A DNA stretch of 8,930 nt from assembly GCA_003023665.1 (NCBI GenBank), contig PXYR01000070.1:1-8930 (forward strand), given 5' to 3'. This document shows, in pieces, positions 1 to 5,822 of this stretch. Made by a program: the position numbers and the translations under genes. The number at the start of each line of letters is the position of its first letter. Position 1 is the stretch's first letter. Source of the stretch: Bacteroidota bacterium. Its GTDB lineage: Bacteria > Bacteroidota > Bacteroidia > Flavobacteriales > Schleiferiaceae. The notes below the pieces were generated by a model, which was not told the origin of the DNA, did not search any database, and saw only the letters and a list, made by a program, of their open reading frames with translations.

Positions 1-231
1 ATGGGTGTATTTGAGTTTGAGCATTATGCAGAAGGGACAAAAAGGGTAGCACAAGCTATAGCAGATAGCACAGAGAACGGGGCTTTTTCCTTAATTGGCG
101 GCGGAGACAGTGTTGCTGCTATCAATAAGTTTGGTTTCACAGAGAAAGTAAGCTACATATCAACCGGAGGCGGAGCAATGCTTGAGTTTTTGGAAGGCAA
201 AGAACTTCCTGGGGTAGCTGCTTTAAGCTAG
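1..231 (+). CDS. pgk: Phosphoglycerate kinase, C-terminal fragment (5' end outside window)
   Basis: Only the last 76 codons of phosphoglycerate kinase are present. The enzyme transfers the acyl phosphate of 1,3-bisphosphoglycerate to ADP in cytoplasmic glycolysis. Visible family marks are MGVFE at the start of the fragment, which in full-length enzymes follows a Gly-Pro, then IGGGDSVAAINKFG (nucleotide-binding C-lobe), then STGGGAMLEFLEGKELPGV at the end, which is the usual Pgk terminus. The first Met is therefore internal and the true start lies upstream of base 1. The TAG stop at 229-231 lies inside the convergent cvpA gene, so the two coding ends overlap by 9 bp and no terminator separates them. 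The identification is very secure. Confidence 0.97.
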   Translation: MGVFEFEHYAEGTKRVAQAIADSTENGAFSLIGGGDSVAAINKFGFTEKVSYISTGGGAMLEFLEGKELPGVAALS

Positions 232-693
232 GTAGTTGGATAAAATTTCAGCAAAATCAACTAAAACGGGAAAACACTTTGAATCCTGTATCCATATTGG
301 ATGATCGAAACCAACGTTGGTTTTAGCAATGGTGTAAGCATAGGTAATTATGGTAAACCATAAAGCAGATTTGAGACCCCCAAAAAGACCCCCTAATATT
401 CTGTTTACACCACCAAGCATGATACTCTTTAGGACGTTGTCAATAAGGCGTCCTATTAGTTTCACTAGTAAATAAACACCAACAAACAGCACAACGTAGG
501 TAGCAGAGGACAAATAGGTAAAGTGGAGTCGGTTACTTAAAAGAACAACAGCCTTGTCATGAAAAGAAAAAGACAACACAACAGCTAACAACACAGCGAT
601 TATTCCAGCTATTTCTTTAATAAAACCTTTCCACATACCTTTAGCTATGAGCAGGGATGTACATATTAAAACAACCAGGTCGAATCCTTTCAT
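223..693 (-). CDS. cvpA: CvpA family membrane protein
   Basis: 156-aa integral membrane protein of the CvpA family, named for the E. coli colicin V production protein; its biochemical role is not settled. Four hydrophobic segments can be seen at about residues 5-20, 28-45, 63-81 and 102-120. Family features are FDLVVLICTSLLIAKGMWKGF at the N-terminus (the usual start with a following KGF/RGF turn) and the glycine-rich GGVNRILGGLFGGLKSALW before the last helix. The start MKGFD fits the family, with no extra leader. It is convergent with pgk (9-bp overlap) and divergent from the 116-aa gene at 706, with only 12 nt between the two start codons. Its promoter must therefore lie inside that neighbour's coding sequence or within the 12 nt. 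The family call is secure; the function is inferred only from the family. Confidence 0.9.
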   Translation of the reverse strand: MKGFDLVVLICTSLLIAKGMWKGFIKEIAGIIAVLLAVVLSFSFHDKAVVLLSNRLHFTYLSSATYVVLFVGVYLLVKLIGRLIDNVLKSIMLGGVNRILGGLFGGLKSALWFTIITYAYTIAKTNVGFDHPIWIQDSKCFPVLVDFAEILSNYLA

Positions 694-705
694 AAAAGAA
701 AAATA

Positions 706-1056
706 GTGAGAAGTGAAGAATTAAAAGCGGATTGGCACAATCTTCTAGGAAAACTTTCTAAACAATTTCCTGGCGATGGAGACCTTGATCTCGATGGTGT
801 ATTGTTGTTAATAGGCACACAAGAGTTGCAAATGGGGTTTATTAAAATGAAAAAAGACGTTAAAATCAACGTCCTTCATGTAGCTATTTGCTCTGTTTTA
901 GAACCCTATGGCTACTATGAGTTTGAAAAGCGAGATGATGAGGGGTGGCCGCATTTTAAGGCTATAAAACCCCTTCCAACACTAAGGGCAGGCGAACAGT
1001 CCATACTTATGAAACAGGCCGTCGTTAACTACTTTAAAGACAAAGAGTACATTTAA
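706..1056 (+). CDS. Conserved hypothetical protein of Bacteroidota type, 116 aa
   Basis: I recognise no named domain. The protein is soluble, with no signal peptide or membrane segment, and has a charged N-terminal helix. Central hydrophobic patches are GVLLLIGTQEL at about 31-41 and VLHVAICSVLEPYGYYEF at about 56-73, then an aromatic DDEGWPHFKAIKPLP at about 77-91. From memory, similar short unnamed proteins with an 'LIG.QEL ... DGWPHW' pattern occur in other Flavobacteriia, but this was not checked. The start is GTG at 706: the in-frame stop at 667-669 leaves no ATG upstream, and the next Met (residue 43) would remove the conserved-looking core. The preceding bases are purine-rich (AAAAGAAAAATA) without a clear Shine-Dalgarno. 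It sits divergent from cvpA and converges on the lipoprotein pair across a hairpin. Reading frame likely real; function unknown. Confidence 0.8.
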   Translation: MRSEELKADWHNLLGKLSKQFPGDGDLDLDGVLLLIGTQELQMGFIKMKKDVKINVLHVAICSVLEPYGYYEFEKRDDEGWPHFKAIKPLPTLRAGEQSILMKQAVVNYFKDKEYI

Positions 1057-1077
1057 AACGCGCCAAGCGTGTTTAAA
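1052..1077. terminator. Hairpin in convergent gap, possible bidirectional terminator
   Basis: TTTAAAACGC at 1052-1061 pairs with GCGTGTTTAAA at 1067-1077, giving about 10 bp with one bulged G (1071) and a 5-nt loop. It overlaps the stop codon of the 116-aa gene and precedes the lipoprotein stop at 1093. On the minus strand the inner GC stem is followed by TTTTAAAT, so it resembles a short intrinsic terminator for the lipoprotein genes; on the plus strand the following T-run is weaker (GTTTAAAG). This comes from reading by eye, with no folding energy calculated. Confidence 0.5.
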
Positions 1078-1092
1078 GAAAGCTAACAGCGT

Positions 1093-1461
1093 TTAACAAC
1101 CCGGATCTGCAGGGTCGTATGGTAGTAGAATAATAGTAGACTCTACGGTTTGGTTAGGCTCAAGTTTTATAAAACCACAGCCAATATGCGTAAACGGATT
1201 ACCTCCGCGTGTTCCTAATATTTTAAAAACAGCTTCATAGTCGTATTCAAACTCTACAACTCCGTCTAATCCTGTGGTGTCAATCATATAAGCCTCTTCT
1301 CTATATCCCGGGACATCAACAGAGGCTTCAACTATTACGTTTTGAATAGCAACACCGTCAGCATTGGTTACTTTTATTCTAAAAGAGTAAGTAGGGTTTT
1401 CAACTCTACAACTGCTGAGCATTGATACGCTCAAAATAAAAAGGAAAATTAGCTTTTTCAT
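1093..1461 (-). CDS. Putative lipoprotein with beta-sandwich (carboxypeptidase regulatory-like) domain, copy 2
   Basis: 122-aa predicted lipoprotein of unknown function. The signal peptide MKKLIFLFILSVSMLSSC ends in a lipobox (LSSC, Cys18). The mature part begins with FRIKVTNADGVAIQNVIVEA, the 'V.D..G..I.NA.V' pattern of carboxypeptidase regulatory-like or Ig-like beta-sandwich domains. Two later cysteines (HIGCGF and the terminal DPADPGC) match positions in the neighbouring paralogue and could form a disulfide. The start is ATG at 1461 and not the upstream ATG of MCRIMKK at 1473: the shorter form gives a clean signal peptide and an A shared with the upstream stop (TAATG), which suggests coupled translation. 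Unlike copy 1, the lipobox Cys is followed by RVEN and not by an acidic run. Probably exported and lipid-anchored; the role is not known. Confidence 0.8.
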   Translation of the reverse strand: MKKLIFLFILSVSMLSSCRVENPTYSFRIKVTNADGVAIQNVIVEASVDVPGYREEAYMIDTTGLDGVVEFEYDYEAVFKILGTRGGNPFTHIGCGFIKLEPNQTVESTIILLPYDPADPGC

Positions 1462-1808
1462 TATTCTACACAACCGTTAGGATCTCCAATAGGGTAAAGT
1501 ACAACATTTACATCAACGGTTTCGCCTTTGACCAAACGAACATAATTACAACCTTCATAAATCATTTTACGAGCTTTAATATCATGATATGCCTCAAAGC
1601 CAGAGCGAAAAACTATCTCTCCGCTTATGTCTGTGAAGTTGTACCAGGACGTAGAGCCCGGAATAGGTGTAAACATTCTTACCTGAGCATTCTGGATGGG
1701 TACGCCGTCCTCATTGGTTACGCGTATCTTTACAAAGTATTCTGAGCCTTCTTCTTCACAAGAAGAAAAGGTAAGCGCAACTAGTAATAAAAGAAATAAG
1801 CGTTTCAT
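1461..1808 (-). CDS. Putative lipoprotein with beta-sandwich (carboxypeptidase regulatory-like) domain, copy 1
   Basis: 115-aa predicted lipoprotein, the first gene of a tandem pair. MKRLFLLLLVALTFSSC is a lipoprotein signal with lipobox FSSC (Cys17). The next residues are EEEGSE, an acidic stretch directly after the Cys like the surface lipoprotein export signals described in Bacteroidota, so outer-leaflet display is plausible. The mature domain holds VKIRVTNEDGVPIQNAQVRMF, a DISGEIVF turn (compare GLDGVVEF in copy 2) and two cysteines (EGCNYVRL, DPNGC) aligned with those of copy 2. Length, order of motifs and spacing all point to tandem duplication followed by divergence. A TAnnTTTG box on the minus strand lies 23-30 bases before the start codon. 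Function unknown; a small periplasmic or surface beta-sandwich protein is the safest description. Confidence 0.82.
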   Translation of the reverse strand: MKRLFLLLLVALTFSSCEEEGSEYFVKIRVTNEDGVPIQNAQVRMFTPIPGSTSWYNFTDISGEIVFRSGFEAYHDIKARKMIYEGCNYVRLVKGETVDVNVVLYPIGDPNGCVE

Positions 1809-1821
1809 GCTTGTAATTCAG

Positions 1822-1829
1822 TAGTTTTG
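1822..1829 (+). promoter_or_regulatory. Predicted -7 box (TAGTTTTG) of the pheS promoter
   Basis: An exact match to the Bacteroidota -7 consensus TAnnTTTG. Transcription would begin at about 1834-1837, giving a leader of roughly 35 nt before the pheS ATG at 1870. A good -33 TTTG is not visible at the ideal spacing: TTTC at 1803-1806 is the nearest, with a 15-nt spacer. The box is one arm of the palindrome at 1821-1839. Confidence 0.5.
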
Positions 1830-1830
1830 C

Positions 1831-1838
1831 CAAATCTA
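1831..1838 (-). promoter_or_regulatory. Predicted -7 box (TAGATTTG, minus strand) of the lipoprotein operon promoter
   Basis: CAAATCTA on the plus strand reads TAGATTTG on the minus strand, an exact TAnnTTTG match. The predicted transcript start is near 1824, about 15 nt before the lipoprotein ATG at 1808. No clear -33 element is seen upstream on the minus strand. One base separates it from the oppositely directed pheS box. Confidence 0.5.
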
Positions 1839-1869
1839 CAACAAACAAATCGTATTAGACTAGGCAGTT

Positions 1870-2886
1870 ATGCTAGAAAGTGTTCAAAATCTTCGGAATC
1901 AAATAGAATCCTTTTCCCTTGTAGGCAAAGAAGAAGCAGAACAATTTAGACTTCAGTTTTTAAGCAAAAAAGGGGCCATACAAGACTTGTTCAAGGATTT
2001 TCGATTGGTTCCTGCTGATCAGAAGAAGGCGTTTGGTGCTGCCTTGAATGACCTCAAGCAGCTTGCAGAAGCCCTTTATAAAGAGGCAATGGCGTCTTTT
2101 GACAATGGGCCTGTTGTGAAAGAAAACGGCGACATTACTCGTCCCGGACAGCCCGTTGAAATAGGGGCTATTCACCCTATCAATGCCATAAAAGATGAGA
2201 TAGTAGAAATCTTTAAAAGAATAGGGTTTAATGTAAGTGTTGGGCCCGAAGTAGAAGATGATTGGCACAACTTTACTGCGTTAAATTTCCCAGAAGAACA
2301 TCCCGCTCGTGATATGCAGGACACTTTTTTTGTGCAAAGAAATCCTGACTGGGCACTTCGAACCCATACTTCTTCTGTTCAGGTTCGCGCTATGGAAAAC
2401 ACGCCGCCGCCCATAAGGACAATCAGCCCCGGTCGTGTTTTTAGAAACGAAGCTATCTCAAGCAGAAGCCATTGTATTTTTCACCAAATCGAAGGCCTAT
2501 ATATAGATAAAGACGTGAGCTTTGCTGATCTCAAGCAGGTTTTGATGTATTTCGCAGAAGAGTTTTTTGGAAACGCGAAAATTAGAATGCGCCCTTCATA
2601 TTTCCCTTTTACTGAGCCTAGCGCTGAGGTTGATGTTTGGTGGGGGCTAGAAACAGAAACAGATCATAAAATAACCAAAGGAACTGGCTGGTTGGAAGTT
2701 ATGGGGTGCGGTATGGTAGATCCAAACGTTCTTAAAGCGAGTGGAATTGACCCGGAAATTTATTCTGGATACGCCTTTGGAATGGGAATAGAACGAATCG
2801 CTATGAACCGCTATCAAATCCCGGATATTAGGTTATTTACCGAAAACGACAAACGGTTCTTAGAACAGTTCAAAACAGGAATTTAG
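1870..2886 (+). CDS. pheS: Phenylalanyl-tRNA synthetase alpha subunit
   Basis: 338-aa catalytic alpha subunit of the alpha2-beta2 phenylalanyl-tRNA synthetase, which charges tRNA-Phe in the cytoplasm. The N-terminal coiled-coil arm spans about residues 1-85. The class II aminoacyl-tRNA synthetase core follows: motif 1 from HPINAIKDEIVEIF (102-115) through the PARDMQDTFF region, HTSSVQ at 166-171, motif 2 RVFRNEAISSRSHCIFHQIE (189-208), the GCGMVDPNVL loop at 279-288, and motif 3 FGMGIERIAM at 303-312. Length is normal for PheS and no key motif is missing. The start MLESVQNL is preceded by a predicted promoter in a divergent gap. pheT is not adjacent: downstream lies the convergent phhA, 2 nt away, so alpha and beta are encoded apart here, as is common in Bacteroidota. 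Confidence 0.97.
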   Translation: MLESVQNLRNQIESFSLVGKEEAEQFRLQFLSKKGAIQDLFKDFRLVPADQKKAFGAALNDLKQLAEALYKEAMASFDNGPVVKENGDITRPGQPVEIGAIHPINAIKDEIVEIFKRIGFNVSVGPEVEDDWHNFTALNFPEEHPARDMQDTFFVQRNPDWALRTHTSSVQVRAMENTPPPIRTISPGRVFRNEAISSRSHCIFHQIEGLYIDKDVSFADLKQVLMYFAEEFFGNAKIRMRPSYFPFTEPSAEVDVWWGLETETDHKITKGTGWLEVMGCGMVDPNVLKASGIDPEIYSGYAFGMGIERIAMNRYQIPDIRLFTENDKRFLEQFKTGI

Positions 2887-2888
2887 AC

Positions 2889-3143
2889 TTAAAGGATATA
2901 GCTTTCGTCAATTTTAGACGCCAATCTGTGATCTAAGTCGGTTATTGTATTTGCATTGTCGTGGGTCACGGTGGTCAATGTGACCGTAGTATATTCTACA
3001 AGTATATTAGGGTGATGGTTTTCTATTTCAGCAATTCGCCCGACTTCAGTTACGAATGCGATAGCGGCAGAAAAAGTTGAAAAACGGAAGGACCGAACAA
3101 GCTTTTCGTCTACCACACTCCAGTTGTGTGCTAAGTTCTTCAT
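2889..3143 (-). CDS. phhA: Pterin-4a-carbinolamine dehydratase (4a-hydroxytetrahydrobiopterin dehydratase)
   Basis: 84-aa protein of the PCD/DCoH family, which dehydrates 4a-hydroxytetrahydropterin during pterin cofactor recycling, classically for phenylalanine hydroxylase. Visible marks are W8, FRFSTFSAAIAFVTEVG (19-35), the active-site segment AEIENHHPNI (38-47, His43 and His44), the Tyr51 region, and VTHDNANTITDLDHRLA (59-75) with His61-Asp62. The ATG at 3143 is preferred: it gives MKNLAHNW, the usual short-form start, whereas the GTG at 3164 adds seven residues that look unlike the family. It follows pyk on the same strand after about 53 nt with no obvious promoter, so it is probably the last gene of the acpP unit. 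Its stop lies 2 nt from the pheS stop. Whether a phenylalanine hydroxylase exists in this genome cannot be seen here. Confidence 0.9.
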   Translation of the reverse strand: MKNLAHNWSVVDEKLVRSFRFSTFSAAIAFVTEVGRIAEIENHHPNILVEYTTVTLTTVTHDNANTITDLDHRLASKIDESYIL

Positions 3144-3196
3144 ACAATGAGCGAAGAGGGCCACGAGCCGTTCTTACAGCTAATTTTATTTGGTGA

Positions 3197-4638
3197 TTAT
3201 ACGGCTGAAATTTTCAGCATGTTTGTGAAGCCTTTTTCTTCAATAGGCATAGAGGCTATTTTTACAATTAGGTCGTTTTCTTCAACAACCTTGTTTTCTT
3301 TGAGAATGGTTTTAATATCATCAAACGACTGATCGGTGCTTTCCATACCGTCGTAATAAAAGGCTTCTACACCCCAGACCAAAGACATCTGATTCATAAT
3401 CTGATAGTTCGCTGTAAAAACAACAATTTTGGTCCTTGGTCGGTGACCTGCAATTTTAAGCGCAGTATAACCGCTAAAAGTGAGTGTTAATATAGCGGCA
3501 GCCCCAACTTGGTCTGCTATTTTGGCGGCGTTATAACAGATTGTTTTAGTGATAAAACGTTCATTCCTTATAGAATTCTTATTGAAGGAGGGTTTTCTGT
3601 AATTGGCTTTACGTCAAAAGTGGACTCCACATGTGCAACGATGCTGGCCATTGTTTCAACCACTTTAACAGGAAACTTTCCAACAGATGTTTCACCGGAC
3701 AGCATTACCGCATCTGCTCCATCGCAGACAGAGTTCGCAACATCATTTACTTCCGCTCTGCTAGGGCTTTGGCTTTCAATCATGCTTTCCATCATCTGTG
3801 TTGCGATGATACAAGGCTTTGCCTTAACGTGACATTTCTCCACAATCATTTTCTGAACCATGGGAACAGAGGAGTATGGAATTTCAACACCAAGGTCACC
3901 TCTAGCAACCATGATTGCGTCTGTTGCGTCTATTATTTGGTCTATATCAACTACCGCTTCTGGCTTTTCTATTTTTGAAACGATTTTTGCGTGACTACCA
4001 AAGTCTTCCATAATGTTTCGCAGTTCTCGTACGTCTTGTGCATCGCGAACAAAGCTCAGTCCAATCCACTCTACTTCTTCCTCCATTGCGACCACAACAT
4101 CAGATAAATCTTTTGGTGTAAGACACGGGAGGCTAACTTTTGTATTGGGCAGGTTTACACCCTTTTTACTTTTCAGGGGGCCGCCTTGAACAACACGTGT
4201 GATAACCGTGTCTTTTTTGTTTGTTTCTACCACTTCACACATGAGCTTACCATCATCAAGTAGGATTTTTTCGCCTGCTTTGACATCCGAGGGAAAGTCT
4301 TTGTAGTTCATGTAAACCAATTGTGCTGTTCCTTTGACTTTTTTTGTGGTAAAGGTTAGCGTATCGCCTTCATGAATTTCAGCACCGTTTTCCACATCGC
4401 CAATTCTAAGCTTGGGTCCCTGAAGGTCTGCAAGCACAGCTACTTTACAATTGTGCTCTTTATTGATTTGTTTAATCAGACGAATAGTGTTTCTATGTGT
4501 TTCATGGTCTCCGTGTGAAAAGTTGACACGAAAAACATTCACACCGGCCTTGATCATTTCTATCATGACGTCTTTATGCCAAGATGCGGGTCCAAGGGTT
4601 GCAACTATTTTTGTGTTGTTAATTGTTTCTGATCTCAT
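3197..4638 (-). pseudogene. pyk: Pyruvate kinase, reading frame broken by a -1 frameshift
   Basis: Pyruvate kinase makes pyruvate and ATP from phosphoenolpyruvate and ADP. Frame 1 runs 4638 to 3568 (356 codons plus stop) and covers the catalytic A/B domains: KIVATLGPAS near the N-terminus, FRVNFSHG, ADLQGPKLRIG, KKGVNLPNTKVSLP, SKIEKPEAV, MVARGDLGVEIP, IATQMMESM, SRAEVNDVANSV and DAVMLSGETSVGKFPV. It ends in an off-family PSIRIL and TAA. The C-terminal domain continues in another frame, open from about 3613 down to the TAA at 3197: ERFITKTICYNAAKIADQ, LTFSGYTALKIAGHRPRTK, LVWGVEAFYYD, IASMPIEEKG. The total is 1442 nt; one extra base gives 480 residues, the usual Bacteroidota length. The crossover is confined to 3568-3613. 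All catalytic residues appear intact, so a base missing from the assembly seems likelier than real decay. The start overlaps the preceding gene by 20 nt. Confidence 0.9.
3568..3613 (-). other. Frameshift interval in pyk
   Basis: The interval is bounded on one side by the frame-1 TAA (3568-3570) and on the other by a frame-2 TGA at 3614-3616. The minus strand reads GAAAACCCTCC at 3597-3587; adding one A to the A-run (3593-3596) gives E-K-P-S-F-N-K-N, joining both halves in frame. The same bases contain A_AAC_CCT (3595-3589), which has the X_XXY_YYZ form of a -1 slippery site, though not one of the efficient bacterial kinds. Confidence 0.75.
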
Positions 4639-5104
4639 ACAGCAGATGTGTTTCGGGTTGTGTCAGTTGTGTGTGAGCCTCAAAATAGGAGGCGGTTGTG
4701 ATTTTAGGGTTGCGTTTTAGGGCGGATTCTAAATCGAACGCAAATTCGGCATTTTCTGCCATTAAAAGGTAGTCCCAATGTTTAAGTGATGGTAAAAGAT
4801 GTTTTTCAGGAGTGCTTTCAAACAAATTTAAATCTGTGGTTATATCATCTTTTGTGCCGCTACTGTTGTTGGTCACCATACAAAGTCCCTCGCCTTTGTG
4901 GTCAACTCCGTCAAATACATTGTACTCCCAGACGCCACCACCGCTTTGAACATCGGTAGGTTCAGGGCGCGCTATGAGCTTAAGGTCAAAATACAAGTTC
5001 AACCAATAGGCTAATTCATAATCTTTAAGCTCACTGCGAATCCCCAGTGTGCTGAAATCCATTTTTTCGCTAGCAAGAGCATTTATTTTAGTAACTCTAG
5101 CCAT
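4619..5104 (-). CDS. IPExxxVDY family-like protein (uncharacterised Bacteroidota family)
   Basis: 161-aa soluble protein of unknown function. In Bacteroidota an IPExxxVDY family gene typically lies between rnc and pyk, as this one does. The N-terminal part SELKDYELAYWLNLYFDLKL (about 24-43) matches the family's 'DYrLAyfiN..l...L' start. The eponymous motif is degenerate: LPSLKHWDY at residues 104-112 occupies the IPExxxVDY position, keeping Pro, Asp and Tyr. A C-terminal acidic-hydrophobic segment follows. The start is ATG at 5104 (MARVTKINAL), which overlaps the rnc stop by 8 nt (ATGGCTAG); the longer frame reaching 5185 would lie deep inside rnc and adds a basic stretch that reads as rnc in another frame. 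Its stop lies 20 nt inside pyk. The placement relies strongly on gene order, with moderate sequence support. Confidence 0.78.
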   Translation of the reverse strand: MARVTKINALASEKMDFSTLGIRSELKDYELAYWLNLYFDLKLIARPEPTDVQSGGGVWEYNVFDGVDHKGEGLCMVTNNSSGTKDDITTDLNLFESTPEKHLLPSLKHWDYLLMAENAEFAFDLESALKRNPKITTASYFEAHTQLTQPETHLLYEIRNN

Positions 5105-5822
5105 TGGATAGTTCTTTCTCGTAATATAGCTTTGAAGCCGCTTCTTCACCTTTCTTTTTAGAAGAACCCTCTCCTTTTGCAACAAGTGTGTTGCCTATAT
5201 ACAGCCCCATTGTAAACGTGCTGTTGTGTTGCTCTCCGTGTCTGTCAAGTTCTTCAAACCGAAAAGAAACCTTTTGAGCCTGAAAGTGCTCAATAACCTC
5301 GCTTTTATAATTGAGGGTTGTTTCAAATAAGTCGTCATTAGAAAGAAAAGGGTCAATAATTTTTTGAACGATAAAACGCTCTACCCTTGTCATTCCGTGG
5401 TCTAAATACATTGCTCCAATTAACGCTTCTAGAGCATCACCATAAATGCTTTCGCTGTGATTTCCTTTTAAATTGGCAACCACAAGATTGGGTATTCCAA
5501 GCTCGTCTGCTACACGGTTAAGATTGTTCCTTGAAACAATTTTGCTTCTCAGTTTTGTTAAGTACCCTTCGTCCTCACTAGGGTATCTATAGTAGAGAAT
5601 GTCCGCAACAATCAAATCAATAACGGCATCTCCTAAAAACTCTAACCGTTCATTGTTTCGCTCTCCCTTCTTTTTTCTAAAAGGATATGCGCTCGCGTGC
5701 CTCAGTGCTAGTTTGTAAAGGGACGCCTCTTTGGGCCAAAACCCAATGATAGCTTTGATTTTTTTATCGAATGAAGCGCGCTTTAGCGACGCAAAAGAAA
5801 GCATGGATTTCTTGCCACCCAT
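5097..5822 (-). CDS. rnc: Ribonuclease III
   Basis: 241-aa double-stranded RNA endonuclease that processes rRNA precursors and structured mRNAs. The catalytic domain carries the signature NERLEFLGDAVID from residue 57, with metal and catalytic acids Glu58, Glu61 and Asp65, and the second acidic pair in YGDALEALIGA (Asp129, Glu132). A double-stranded-RNA-binding domain follows at about 170-236, with NYKSEVIEHFQAQ, FTMGLYIGNTLVAKGEGSSKKKGEEAA and its typical lysine cluster. The N-terminal extension before the first helix is basic and slightly longer than in E. coli, as is usual for Bacteroidota. The ATG directly follows the fabF stop (TAAATG, no gap), and the stop overlaps the next gene by 8 nt, so expression is probably translationally coupled to fabF. 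Nothing is missing. Confidence 0.97.
   Translation of the reverse strand: MGGKKSMLSFASLKRASFDKKIKAIIGFWPKEASLYKLALRHASAYPFRKKKGERNNERLEFLGDAVIDLIVADILYYRYPSEDEGYLTKLRSKIVSRNNLNRVADELGIPNLVVANLKGNHSESIYGDALEALIGAMYLDHGMTRVERFIVQKIIDPFLSNDDLFETTLNYKSEVIEHFQAQKVSFRFEELDRHGEQHNSTFTMGLYIGNTLVAKGEGSSKKKGEEAASKLYYEKELSNG

Noticed and set aside
2888..2889. Functional link between pheS and phhA through phenylalanine
   Set aside because: The genes are convergent and not co-transcribed; proximity alone is weak evidence, and phhA is better explained as the tail of the acpP-pyk unit.
3558..3573. Possible restart of the pyk C-terminal part at the ATG just after the frame-1 stop (TATAAGGAATGAAC on the minus strand)
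   Set aside because: There is an AAGGA-like sequence nearby, but this ATG is not in the frame that encodes the C-terminal domain.
3589..3595. A_AAC_CCT as a programmed -1 frameshift site in pyk
   Set aside because: It fits the general slippery form, but AAC-CCT re-pairing to AAA-CCC is a poor bacterial slip. I see no upstream Shine-Dalgarno-like stimulator or strong downstream hairpin, and recoding is not expected for Pyk. A missing base is simpler.
3509..3978. Plus-strand open frames opposite pyk (3509-3832 and 3631-3978) that cross the frameshift region
   Set aside because: pyk coding is clear on the other strand in both frames, and these translations carry no family motif. They do not explain the frame break.
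5105..5185. Longer start for the IPExxxVDY-like gene
   Set aside because: It would lie inside the rnc coding end and add a basic leader unlike the family; the ATG at 5104 gives the usual length and an 8-nt overlap.
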